A stretch of 6,157 nt of DNA from Domibacillus sp. (GCA_031177795.1 JAPSKG010000142.1:1-6157); one strand, 5' to 3'. Positions 1 to 6,062 are shown, numbered from the stretch's first letter. Numbers and translations are program-made. Notes: generated from the letters alone by a model not told the origin.

Positions 1-663
1 GATGAACAAATTATGTCTGAATCTGTGAAAGAATTTCATGAATTATGCCGCGCTTATAATGAGATGGCGGACAATTTGCAAGTCCAGCACAGTCTACGTG
101 AACAAGCTGAAGAAGAAATGCGGCTTGTAAACGAACAGCTGCGGCGCCTTTCGCTAAGCGACGGGCTGACCGGCATCGGCAACCGGCGCTTTTTTGACGA
201 TGTTCTTGAATTATTATGGAAAGAAGCGGAATATAAAAAAAAGCCAATCGCCCTTTTGTTACTGGACATCGACTTTTTCAAGCAGTATAACGACCGCTAC
301 GGCCATATTGCAGGAGACAAAGCGCTCCGTCTTGTCGCAGAAGCAGTAGAACAAACAGCTAAACAATCCGGCGCCCTTGCTGCCCGGTATGGCGGTGAAG
401 AATTGGCTGTTATTGTTCCTCCTGGCTCAGCGGCAGACAATTACAATCTCGGGGAACAACTTCGTCTGGCAGTACAGCAATTGGCCATTCCACACGCCGA
501 TGCTCCGTCCGGACTTATGTCCGTAAGCATCGGCACAGCGGCCGTTCAACCTTTGCCCGGCGAAAAAGCGGATTTGCTTATTCAGCAGGCAGACAAAGCA
601 CTTTATCACTCTAAAAAGCAAGGCCGTGCTCAAACAACCTCTTTTGCTTCCATTACACCGTAA
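1..663 (+). CDS. HAMP-GGDEF diguanylate cyclase, 5' end outside window
   Basis: Likely makes cyclic di-GMP from two GTP at the membrane. The frame is open to the left edge, so the Met at base 13 is almost certainly internal: the first ~25 residues (DEQI..., AYNEMADNL) match the second helix of a HAMP domain, implying a membrane sensor upstream. Numbering from that Met, a short coiled linker (about 25-47) leads into a GGDEF domain (about 48-208) with DGLTGIGNRR (50-59), the metal/substrate segment DIDFFKQYND (85-94), YGHIAGD (96-102), the active-site loop GGEEL (127-131, a variant of GGDEF/GGEEF), SIGTA (172-176) and the closing KALYHSKKQGR (195-205). The inhibitory RxxD site expected five residues before GGEEL reads QSGA, so classical product inhibition through that site looks absent. 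GGEEL keeps the catalytic Glu pair, so activity is plausible but not proven. The stop codon lies inside its own terminator and overlaps the end of the convergent antiporter gene. Confidence 0.93.
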   Translation, partial: DEQIMSESVKEFHELCRAYNEMADNLQVQHSLREQAEEEMRLVNEQLRRLSLSDGLTGIGNRRFFDDVLELLWKEAEYKKKPIALLLLDIDFFKQYNDRYGHIAGDKALRLVAEAVEQTAKQSGALAARYGGEELAVIVPPGSAADNYNLGEQLRLAVQQLAIPHADAPSGLMSVSIGTAAVQPLPGEKADLLIQQADKALYHSKKQGRAQTTSFASITP

Positions 664-2083
664 AAAGTCGTTTTACGGTGTTTTTTTGCTTTTTCGGCGC
701 CAGTATATATAACACATCTTCTTCTTCAATCACGGTGCCTCCATACGGAGTAATCAGCTGGTCTCCACGGATCACTGCGGTTACTAGCGTTTTATCGGGC
801 AAGTCAAGCTGCTGTATTTCTTTTCCGGAAGCAGACCCGCTCACCACCAGTTCAATCATTTCACTGTTTGTTTTGCCCATTGACACAAGCTCCAAGCTGT
901 GAGGCGGCTGAACAGCTTTTCCTTCCCCTTCTGCTTTAAACAAGGAAGCCGCCGGCCCAATTAACGCACCTTGCACAAGTGCGGATAAAAGGACCACGAA
1001 AAAAACAGCGTTAAAAAGCAAATAGCTGTTTTCAATACCAGATACAAGCGGATAGGTAGCCAAAATAATGGGTACTGCTCCTTTTAAACCGGCCCAGGAA
1101 ATAAACAGCTTTTCCGAAACGGGAAACGTCTTGCCAGGCAAACTCAAAAACACGCCGGCCGGACGCGCAATAAAAATAAGAATAACAGCAAGCAAAACCC
1201 CTTGCCAGGCCACCCCTGCCAGCTGGTTTGGAAACACTAGCATGCCAAGAAGCGTAAACATAACAATTTGCATCATCCAGGCAAATCCTTCATGAAAGCG
1301 AAGAATAGCATGACGGTATGTTAAATCATTGTTTCCAAGCATCACAGCCATCACATACACCGTTAAAAAACCGCTTGCTTTACATACAGTCACCAAGCTA
1401 AAAGCAAACACAGCCAGAGCAATTGTTAACACCGGATAAAGCCCTGAGGAATCAAGGTTAATCCGGTTAATAAACCATACCGAAAGCATGCCAAACAACA
1501 AGCCAAATGCAAGCCCTGCTCCCATTTGCCACAAAAAAGAAAAAAGCAAAGCAAATGGCTCAAAGGAAGGAGCTTGGATCAACCCGATGATTGTGATTGT
1601 TAAAAACACAGCCATTGGATCATTGGTTCCTGACTCTGCTTCTAGCACAGAACGCAGTCGGGGTTTAATGTTTTTTCCGCCAAGCACACTAAACACTGCG
1701 GCAGCATCGGTCGACCCAACAATTGCCCCAAATAAAATGCCTTCAAGCCAGCTTACATCTAGTATGTACACTGCGGCAGTACCTGATAAAAGAGTTGTAA
1801 TCAGCACGCCGAATGTTGCCAAAGAAAGTGCCGGCTTCATTACCGTTTTTACATCAGAATATTTTGTTTGAAGCCCCCCTTCAAACAAAATGACAATCAG
1901 CGCAATCGTTCCAATTAGCTGCGTTAGCCAGGCATCATCAAAATAGAAAAAATGTGTCATAACCATGCCGGCAAGCACAAAGAACAGCAAAGATGGAACG
2001 CCAAGTTTCGACGAAAATTTAGCGGTCATAACACCTGTCAGCAGCAGCACCGCAAACAACAAAATCGTATATTCAACATTCAA
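653..2083 (-). CDS. nhaP2: NhaP2-type K+/H+ antiporter with C-terminal RCK_C domain
   Basis: A CPA1-family cation/proton antiporter of the NhaP2 (CvrA) branch, expected to exchange cytoplasmic K+ (possibly Na+) for H+ at the plasma membrane, in pH and osmotic control. The first ~385 residues are a run of about 12 hydrophobic segments. Signature stretches are ILFEGGL (65-71), GSTDAAAVFS (123-132), the ion-binding segment ESGTNDPMAVFLT (150-162, with the Asn-Asp pair at 154-155) and SWAGLKGAVPI (329-339). Residues about 396-465 form a TrkA_C/RCK_C-like regulatory domain. The protein ends just after it, without the extra C-terminal domain of longer gamma-proteobacterial relatives. The start is TTG at 2081-2083, chosen because AAAAGGGGG lies 8 bases upstream and the following residues fit the family N-terminus. 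RCK_C domains of some Firmicute K+ transporters (for example S. aureus CpaA) bind c-di-AMP; binding here is inference. Cation specificity cannot be read from sequence. Confidence 0.93.
   Translation of the reverse strand: MNVEYTILLFAVLLLTGVMTAKFSSKLGVPSLLFFVLAGMVMTHFFYFDDAWLTQLIGTIALIVILFEGGLQTKYSDVKTVMKPALSLATFGVLITTLLSGTAAVYILDVSWLEGILFGAIVGSTDAAAVFSVLGGKNIKPRLRSVLEAESGTNDPMAVFLTITIIGLIQAPSFEPFALLFSFLWQMGAGLAFGLLFGMLSVWFINRINLDSSGLYPVLTIALAVFAFSLVTVCKASGFLTVYVMAVMLGNNDLTYRHAILRFHEGFAWMMQIVMFTLLGMLVFPNQLAGVAWQGVLLAVILIFIARPAGVFLSLPGKTFPVSEKLFISWAGLKGAVPIILATYPLVSGIENSYLLFNAVFFVVLLSALVQGALIGPAASLFKAEGEGKAVQPPHSLELVSMGKTNSEMIELVVSGSASGKEIQQLDLPDKTLVTAVIRGDQLITPYGGTVIEEEDVLYILAPKKQKNTVKRLFTV
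655..687 (+). terminator. Intrinsic terminator of the diguanylate cyclase gene
   Basis: A perfect 11-bp stem (655-665 with 671-681) closes a 5-base loop, AGTCG, and runs into seven T (681-687). It starts before the cyclase stop codon (661-663) and lies entirely within the 3' coding end of the opposite-strand antiporter gene, encoding its last eight residues, TVKRLFTV. On the minus strand the stem is not followed by a T run, so it should act only on plus-strand transcripts. Confidence 0.9.
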
Positions 2084-2091
2084 TAAGCAAT

Positions 2092-2099
2092 CCCCCTTT
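2092..2099 (-). promoter_or_regulatory. Ribosome binding site deciding the TTG start of nhaP2
   Basis: The minus strand reads AAAGGGGG here, 8 bases before TTG (2083-2081). No in-frame ATG or GTG lies at a suitable distance; the nearby ATG is out of frame. This supports TTG as the true start. Confidence 0.75.
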
Positions 2100-2111
2100 T
2101 ATTTTCTTTTC

Positions 2112-2140
2112 ATTATAAGTTAATTTTACAAGATTTTTAA
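2112..2140 (-). promoter_or_regulatory. Sigma-A-like promoter for nhaP2
   Basis: On the minus strand a perfect -10, TATAAT (2117-2112), sits 17 bases from a 4/6 -35, TTAAAA (2140-2135). Predicted transcription would start near 2105, giving a leader of about 22 bases with the Shine-Dalgarno well placed. Such a short leader leaves no room for a riboswitch. Confidence 0.55.
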
Positions 2141-2164
2141 ATTCCGAGCATTTGTCCGTTCCGG

Positions 2165-2195
2165 TTTTGATTTTCAAGCATTCACTGTATATAAG
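2165..2195 (+). promoter_or_regulatory. Weak candidate promoter for the yvrJ-family gene
   Basis: TTGATT (2167-2172) and TATAAG (2190-2195) are spaced 17 bases apart. The implied start near 2202 would fall inside the Shine-Dalgarno, so either the real start is slightly different or another promoter (possibly for an alternative sigma factor) is used. Confidence 0.25.
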
Positions 2196-2214
2196 GAGAA
2201 AGGAGGAATAATTT

Positions 2215-2352
2215 ATGGAAATGCTTTTGCCTCTCGTTCAAGAGGTTGGATTCCCAATTGCTGTTACGTTTTACTTGCTTTACCGGATTGAAACAAAACT
2301 TGATAGCGTTATTCAATCGATTCAAAGTCTTCCAGACAAAATGAAAGAGTAA
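2215..2352 (+). CDS. yvrJ: YvrJ-family small membrane protein (45 aa)
   Basis: A 45-residue protein starting MEMLLPLVQEVGFPIAVTFY. It resembles the Bacillus YvrJ family: a short N-terminal lead, one hydrophobic helix (about residues 7-23) containing the GFPIAVTFYLLYRIE pattern, then an amphipathic, charged tail (KLDSVIQSIQ, ending PDKMKE). It is probably a single-pass inner-membrane protein. The family's function is not known to me; the shape also recalls BhlA/UviB holin-like peptides, but the GFP.AVT.YLL motif fits YvrJ better and there is no phage context. The start is firm: AAAGGAGG (2199-2206) sits 8 bases before ATG, about the strongest Shine-Dalgarno in the window, suggesting high translation. 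It stands alone, divergent from nhaP2 and with its own terminator, so it appears to be monocistronic. Confidence 0.82.
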   Translation: MEMLLPLVQEVGFPIAVTFYLLYRIETKLDSVIQSIQSLPDKMKE

Positions 2353-2372
2353 TAGCCAGAGGAAAAACCCCG

Positions 2373-2395
2373 AATGGTGTCTGATTTGCACCATT
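2373..2395 (+). repeat. Small hairpin after yvrJ
   Basis: A 7-bp stem, AATGGTG (2373-2379) with CACCATT (2389-2395), closes a 9-base loop and is followed only by TTTAAAA. It is not a good terminator alone but precedes the stronger hairpin at 2403-2436, so the two may act together or protect the yvrJ mRNA 3' end. Confidence 0.45.
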
Positions 2396-2402
2396 TAAAA
2401 GC

Positions 2403-2439
2403 AAAACGCGCCCGTTCTTGTTTGAAGGCGCGTTTTCTT
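2403..2439 (+). terminator. Intrinsic terminator of the yvrJ-family gene
   Basis: A perfect 10-bp GC-rich stem, AAAACGCGCC (2403-2412) with GGCGCGTTTT (2427-2436), encloses 14 bases that can fold further (TTC with GAA). The T tract is TTTTCTT. The reverse strand also has a T-rich flank, but no minus-strand gene ends here. Confidence 0.75.
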
Positions 2440-2457
2440 GTCACCTTTTTGAAACTT

Positions 2458-2482
2458 CTTTCTTTCCATCTGGAAATGAAAG
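2458..2482. promoter_or_regulatory. Imperfect dyad upstream of the aldo/keto reductase
   Basis: CTTTC-TTTCCA (2458-2468) pairs with TGGAAA-t-GAAAG (2471-2482), eleven pairs with a single bulged T at 2477. There is no T run on either side, so it is not a terminator. It could be an operator or an mRNA hairpin. A weak -35-like TTTCCA (2463-2468) lies 17 bases from a -10-like TACACT (2486-2491), so the dyad may overlap the promoter. Confidence 0.35.
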
Positions 2483-2484
2483 CG

Positions 2485-2500
2485 TTACACTTAAGAGTAA
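2485..2500. promoter_or_regulatory. Operator-like 16-bp palindrome before yghZ
   Basis: TTACACTTAAGAGTAA is symmetric about the centre of CTTAAG except for one A/A pair (fifth base from each end). It lies 24 bases before the ATG, where a repressor would cover the -10 or the transcription start. The size and form suit a dimeric winged-helix regulator (MarR- or HxlR-like), but the regulator is not in this window and its identity is inference. Confidence 0.4.
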
Positions 2501-2523
2501 ATACCTAATAAAGGAGTTGTCGT

Positions 2524-3528
2524 ATGAGTTATTTAGCCAATCCTGATCGATACAAAGGAACAATGCAATATCGCAGAACCGGAAAATCCGGATTGTTGCT
2601 TCCAGCCATTTCTCTTGGATTATGGCATAATTTCGGCGGTGTTGATTCATTTGAAAACGGGCGTTCTATGCTTCGCCGTGCGTTTGATTTAGGCATTACT
2701 CACTTTGACCTGGCAAACAACTATGGCCCTCCTCCCGGCTCTGCCGAAACTATGTTTGGAGAAATTATGCGAACAGACTTTGCTCCTTACCGCGATGAAC
2801 TAATTATTTCTTCTAAAGCCGGTTACCGGATGTGGGACGGGCCTTACGGCGAATGGGGTTCCAAAAAATATTTAACCGCAAGCCTGGACCAAAGCTTAAA
2901 AAGAATGAATCTTGATTATGTTGATATCTTTTACTCGCACCGCCCTGATCCTGACACGCCACTGGAAGAAACAATTGGCGCGCTTGATTTATTTGTCCGC
3001 CAGGGAAAAGCACTTTATATTGGTATTTCCAGTTATTCGGCAGAGCAAACAATCGAAGCGGTAAAAATTGCAACTAGCCTGGGCACGCCAATTTTAATTC
3101 ATCAGCCTTCTTATTCTATGTTTGAACGGTGGATTGAAGACGGCCTTCAAAACGTACTTGATGAAAATGGCCTTGGCTCTATTGCTTTTTGTCCGCTTGC
3201 ACAAGGCTTATTAACAAACAAGTATTTACATAACATACCGGAAAATTCCCGGGCAGCCAAAGAAACCGGCCATTTGCAAGAAGAACGAATTACCGGCCAG
3301 GTGCGGGAACAAATTCGCTCTCTTCACTCAATCGCAGAAAATCGTGGACAAAGCCTGGCTCAGATGGCTCTTGCCTGGGTGCTCAGAGGCGGCCGCGTTA
3401 CTTCTTGCTTAATTGGCGCCAGCAAAGTAAGCCAGATTGAAGAAAACGTGAAAGCATTAGAAAACCTTGAATTTACTGAAAATGAATTGGCTGCAATTGA
3501 AGAAATTTTATTAAATAAGCTACATTAA
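2524..3528 (+). CDS. yghZ: YghZ-type aldo/keto reductase (L-glyceraldehyde 3-phosphate reductase-like)
   Basis: A cytosolic, probably NADPH-dependent oxidoreductase of the aldo/keto reductase superfamily. It closely follows E. coli YghZ from end to end: LANPDRY near the start, SLGLWHNFG (30-38), FDLGITHFDLANNYGPPPGSAE (54-75), RDELIISSKAGY (90-101), GKALYIGISSYS (161-172) and FCPLAQGLLT (222-231). The catalytic tetrad is complete: Asp62, Tyr67, Lys98 and His139. The cofactor-phosphate segment LIGASKVSQIEEN is at 296-308. E. coli YghZ reduces L-glyceraldehyde 3-phosphate and methylglyoxal, which suggests a detoxification role; the substrate here is by homology only. At 334 residues it is slightly shorter than E. 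coli YghZ, lacking its C-terminal tail. The start has AAAGGAG (2510-2516) 7 bases upstream. It appears monocistronic, with dyads upstream suggesting control by an inducer-responsive repressor. Confidence 0.93.
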   Translation: MSYLANPDRYKGTMQYRRTGKSGLLLPAISLGLWHNFGGVDSFENGRSMLRRAFDLGITHFDLANNYGPPPGSAETMFGEIMRTDFAPYRDELIISSKAGYRMWDGPYGEWGSKKYLTASLDQSLKRMNLDYVDIFYSHRPDPDTPLEETIGALDLFVRQGKALYIGISSYSAEQTIEAVKIATSLGTPILIHQPSYSMFERWIEDGLQNVLDENGLGSIAFCPLAQGLLTNKYLHNIPENSRAAKETGHLQEERITGQVREQIRSLHSIAENRGQSLAQMALAWVLRGGRVTSCLIGASKVSQIEENVKALENLEFTENELAAIEEILLNKLH

Positions 3529-3569
3529 AAAACGAAAGCATCCCTGATTTTAAGGGATGCTTTTTCTTT
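3527..3569. terminator. Probably bidirectional terminator between yghZ and the yitT-family gene
   Basis: An 11-bp stem (3535-3545 with 3553-3563, core GCATCCC/GGGATGC) with a 7-base loop is followed on the plus strand by a T-rich tract (3561-3569, TTTTTCTTT). On the minus strand the same stem is followed by CG and six T (3532-3527), so it can also end the convergent yitT-family transcript about 90 bases past its stop. No nearer hairpin was seen for that gene. Confidence 0.85.
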
Positions 3570-3656
3570 GTATTTTTACGTTTATTAAAAACTTTTCAAA
3601 ATATAGATTTTAATTTTCAAGAATTTCTTTTGCATAACAGTTTTTATTAATGGCTT

Positions 3657-4463
3657 TTATTCTCGATGAAACAATCCAACAACCTCCACTGTTTGTGTAA
3701 TGTTTACAAAAGCCGTCGGGTCTGTTTCATGAATTACCTGCTTTACCTCATTTAACTGGTAACGGGTGATAACAGTCATTAAAACGGTCCGGCTTTCCCC
3801 TGAATACGCGCCTTTTGCGTCTATCACGGTAATTCCGCGATATAATCTTTTCAATAATTTTTCGCATATTTCATCGCCTTTGGATGTAACAATGTTTAAA
3901 GTTAATTTAATATGCTTTGTGTGAATGGTATCAACGACTTTGCCAGTTGCGTAAATAGCTATTAATGTACTGAGTGCCGCATCCCAGCTAAACAAAAAAC
4001 CAGCAATTAAAATAACACCGGCATTCATAATAGATAAAAGCGTACCAAGAGGAAAATCCTTTTTTCGTGCAAGCAGCATAGCAATAATATCAAAACCGCC
4101 GGATGAAGCACTTGCGCGAAATGTTATTCCAACGCCTGCCCCTGTTAACACACCGCCAAACAAAGAAGATAAAATCGGCTCCGTTGACAGTTCAACCACA
4201 GGCACTATATACAGAAAAACAGATAGCGCCACCACTGATAAAATGGTGTATGCAATAAACCGTTTGCCAAGCTTTATTACACCAAGCACAAGCAGCGGCA
4301 AATTCAACAATAAATTCAACACGCCAGTGTTAATAGGTGTAAGAATGCCAAGCATTATGGCAATTCCGCTTAAACCGCTGCTTAAAATTTCATGTGGAAT
4401 TAAAAAAAAGTTGTAAGCAACAGCCACGAGCATAGCTCCGGCAATAACAAGCAAGATTTGCAT
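3657..4463 (-). CDS. YitT-family membrane protein with DUF2179 domain
   Basis: A 268-residue integral membrane protein of the YitT/YqfU/YpjC-type family, which has several paralogues in Bacillus. The N-terminal ~180 residues hold five or six hydrophobic segments, with the family stretches NFFLIPHEILSSGLSGIA (18-35), FGGVLTGAGVGITFRA (102-117) and SSGGFDIIA (120-128). Residues about 183-265 form the cytoplasmic C-terminal DUF2179 domain, with LNIVTSKGDEI (189-199), RGITVIDAKGAYSGE (209-223) and DPTAFVNITQT (248-258). Length and both domains agree with a full-length member. The start is ATG at 4461-4463, with AAAAGGGGG 8 bases upstream. The biochemical role is not established to my knowledge; a transport role is often assumed. 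It is transcribed away from the AI-2E-family gene across a 176-bp gap. Confidence 0.9.
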   Translation of the reverse strand: MQILLVIAGAMLVAVAYNFFLIPHEILSSGLSGIAIMLGILTPINTGVLNLLLNLPLLVLGVIKLGKRFIAYTILSVVALSVFLYIVPVVELSTEPILSSLFGGVLTGAGVGITFRASASSGGFDIIAMLLARKKDFPLGTLLSIMNAGVILIAGFLFSWDAALSTLIAIYATGKVVDTIHTKHIKLTLNIVTSKGDEICEKLLKRLYRGITVIDAKGAYSGESRTVLMTVITRYQLNEVKQVIHETDPTAFVNITQTVEVVGLFHRE

Positions 4464-4485
4464 GGAACAGACCCCCTTTTTCTTT

Positions 4486-4491
4486 ATTATA
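4486..4491 (-). promoter_or_regulatory. Possible -10 element for the yitT-family gene
   Basis: The minus strand reads TATAAT, 22 bases before the start codon. A start about 7 bases on would barely leave room for the Shine-Dalgarno, and only a poor -35 (TTAAGG-like) is at the right distance. The element may be chance in an AT-rich stretch. Confidence 0.25.
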
Positions 4492-4566
4492 AAAAGAAAG
4501 CGGCGTTTCCTTAAAAAATAGTGTTTTCAGAAAAGCGGAAAATGCGTGTTTTTTCCTTTCTTGCTG

Positions 4567-4572
4567 TATAAT
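4567..4572 (+). promoter_or_regulatory. Consensus -10 element for the AI-2E-family gene
   Basis: A perfect TATAAT lies 67 bases before the ATG, giving a leader of about 60 bases. No convincing -35 is found 16-18 bases upstream (GCGTGT at 17), so the promoter may be weak, activator-dependent or assisted by the T-rich upstream tract. The leader shows no obvious riboswitch fold. Confidence 0.4.
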
Positions 4573-4639
4573 TGAAGAAACAAAGAATAAGTGCGCCTCT
4601 TTCTACTGCAGGCATAAAGAAGCTTGAGGAGTTGTCCCT

Positions 4640-5824
4640 ATGAACCATCAATCACCGCTCGTCCGCTTTTTGGGCGGACGCACATCCTTATTTGTCTTAA
4701 CTATTGTGCTCTTAATCGGGCTCATTATTATGGTTTTTTCCCGCGTTTCCTTTATCTTCGAACCGGTGCTCGGTTTTATCGGAACGGTTGCCCTGCCGGT
4801 TATTCTATCGATCGTCGGCTATTATTTGTTAAGCCCGCTCGTTGCTTTGCTGCAGCGTTATAAAATTCAACGCGGCTGGGGCATTTTAATTGTATTTGTG
4901 GTTCTTTCCGGACTTATTACAATATTAGCAGCCACGATTTTGCCTTTTTTAAAAGAGCAAACAGAAGCTCTCATTGTTTCCTTTCCAGGCTACGCCCGCC
5001 AACTAGGCATGGATATTGATATGTGGGCGCGCAACTCTCCATTTGAAGCTCAATACATGGAAATCTCCAAAAACATGCAAACAAATGCAGAAGATTTTCT
5101 TGGCTCGCTCACACAAAACTTCTCTGACGTTGCCGGCCAAACACTGGATAGTGTAACTGGGCTTATTGCAACCCTGACAAACTTCGTCGTTTCTCTTGTA
5201 ACGGTTCCGTTCATTTTGTTTTATTTATTAAAAGACGGCCATAAATTATATCAGGGCTTTCTTCATGTTCTTCCGCCAAAAATGCGCGGGCGCACAGGAG
5301 CAATGCTAATTGAAATGGATGAGCAGCTTCGCGCTTACATCCAGGGACAAATGCTGGTTAGTCTTTGCATCGGAATTATGATGTATATCGGTTTTTTAAT
5401 TATCGATTTAGAATACGCTCTTCTCCTGGCGGCTATTGCCAGCGTCACAAGCGTGGTTCCTTATCTTGGCCCTGTGATCGCCATCACGCCGGCTATTATT
5501 ATCGCTATTGTTACGTCACCGTTGATGGTGTTAAAGCTTGCTCTTGTCTGGACTGTCGTACAGTTGCTGGAAGGAAAATTTATTTCGCCACAGATTATGG
5601 GGAAAACCTTGCAGATTCACCCGGTAACAATTATTTTTGTTTTGCTGACAGCAGCTCATTTATACGGCCTTGTCGGTGTTTTAATCGGCCTTCCTTTTTA
5701 CGCGCTTTTAAAAGTGTTTATTCAGTACTTGTTCAGCTTATTTAAAGCCCGTTATAACCGTTTTTCTGAAAGTGCTGATGACCAATATGCTGTTATTGAA
5801 AGTGATGATGACGCACTTGTTTAA
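4640..5824 (+). CDS. AI-2E family (UPF0118/PerM-like) transporter
   Basis: A 394-residue polytopic membrane protein of the AI-2E exporter family. Hydrophobic segments occur near 15-35, 42-70, 80-104, 172-197, 236-256, 258-293, 298-315 and 328-365. A soluble, partly helical stretch (about 105-170) between the third and fourth segments is typical of the family. Conserved features are PFILFYLLKDG (190-200), AYIQGQ (232-237), VVPYLGPVIAITPA (272-285), LEGKFISPQIMGKTLQIHP (310-328) and GLVGVLIGLPFYALLKV (343-359). The C-terminus is short and acidic (SESADD, ESDDDA). The start follows TGAGGAG (4625-4631) with an 8-base gap. Family members export the autoinducer AI-2 in E. coli (TqsA), and some halophile homologues have been described as Na+/H+ antiporters, so the substrate here is open. 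No luxS or other quorum-sensing gene is nearby. Confidence 0.9.
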   Translation: MNHQSPLVRFLGGRTSLFVLTIVLLIGLIIMVFSRVSFIFEPVLGFIGTVALPVILSIVGYYLLSPLVALLQRYKIQRGWGILIVFVVLSGLITILAATILPFLKEQTEALIVSFPGYARQLGMDIDMWARNSPFEAQYMEISKNMQTNAEDFLGSLTQNFSDVAGQTLDSVTGLIATLTNFVVSLVTVPFILFYLLKDGHKLYQGFLHVLPPKMRGRTGAMLIEMDEQLRAYIQGQMLVSLCIGIMMYIGFLIIDLEYALLLAAIASVTSVVPYLGPVIAITPAIIIAIVTSPLMVLKLALVWTVVQLLEGKFISPQIMGKTLQIHPVTIIFVLLTAAHLYGLVGVLIGLPFYALLKVFIQYLFSLFKARYNRFSESADDQYAVIESDDDALV

Positions 5825-5970
5825 AAGCTGCCAATGAAGCTTTAGGCAAACTAAAAAAGCAGATCGGCAAAACAGTTCATTATAAAGACCTTTTCTTTTA
5901 TAAAAAAATAAAGTGGACAGTGAAGTACAAAAACAGCTGGACGAAGTGAACAGTCGCTACTCCCAGTTAA
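5815..5970 (+). pseudogene. Possible decayed ORF remnant downstream of the AI-2E-family gene
   Basis: One frame reads AANEALGKLKKQIGKTVHY from 5827 without any start codon or Shine-Dalgarno and stops at TGA 5947. A second frame, entered if one A is added to the A7 tract at 5902-5908, continues as VDSEVQKQLDEVNSRYSQ, then enters the terminator. Both halves have the charged, helical look of real protein, and a tandem TAATAA (5968-5973) stands at the end in the first frame. I do not recognise the family. It could equally be an ordinary 3' untranslated region. Confidence 0.2.
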
Positions 5971-5971
5971 T

Positions 5972-6000
5972 AAGGATACCCAAATGGGTGTCCTTTTTTT
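5972..6000 (+). terminator. Intrinsic terminator
   Basis: GGATACCC (5974-5981) pairs with GGGTGTCC (5986-5993), one T-G wobble, around an AAAT loop; flanking AA (5972-5973) can extend the stem into the seven T that follow (5994-6000), with more T-rich sequence beyond. It lies 150 bases past the AI-2E-family stop codon and presumably ends that transcript. The minus-strand flank lacks a T run. Confidence 0.85.
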
Positions 6001-6062
6001 GTTTTCTTTTCCCGCCTTGCAAAAATTTCTCGCTGCTGTTTTGCCTCTTCCTTCTTTTAAAG

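Noticed and set aside
1488..1871. 127-codon plus-strand open frame
   Set aside because: It is wholly antisense to the strongly conserved membrane part of nhaP2, has no family resemblance and no ribosome binding site.
2084..2214. Possible c-di-AMP or K+-responsive riboswitch before nhaP2
   Set aside because: The predicted leader is about 22 bases and the whole gap is 131 bp, with no conserved fold seen; too short for a known ydaO- or ykkC-type element.
2477..2489. CcpA cre-like sequence TGAAAGCGTTACA before yghZ
   Set aside because: The left half fits a cre site, but the right half is one base short of the usual spacing and misses the conserved end bases. The stretch is better explained by the two dyads it overlaps.
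4537..4556. GGAAAA/TTTTCC inverted repeat in the yitT/AI-2E gap
   Set aside because: Only six pairs in an A/T-rich stretch with a loose 8-base loop; expected often by chance.
5365..5745. 126-codon plus-strand frame inside the AI-2E-family gene
   Set aside because: It is in another frame of a well-supported conserved gene and its peptide, rich in Arg, Tyr and Cys, resembles no family.
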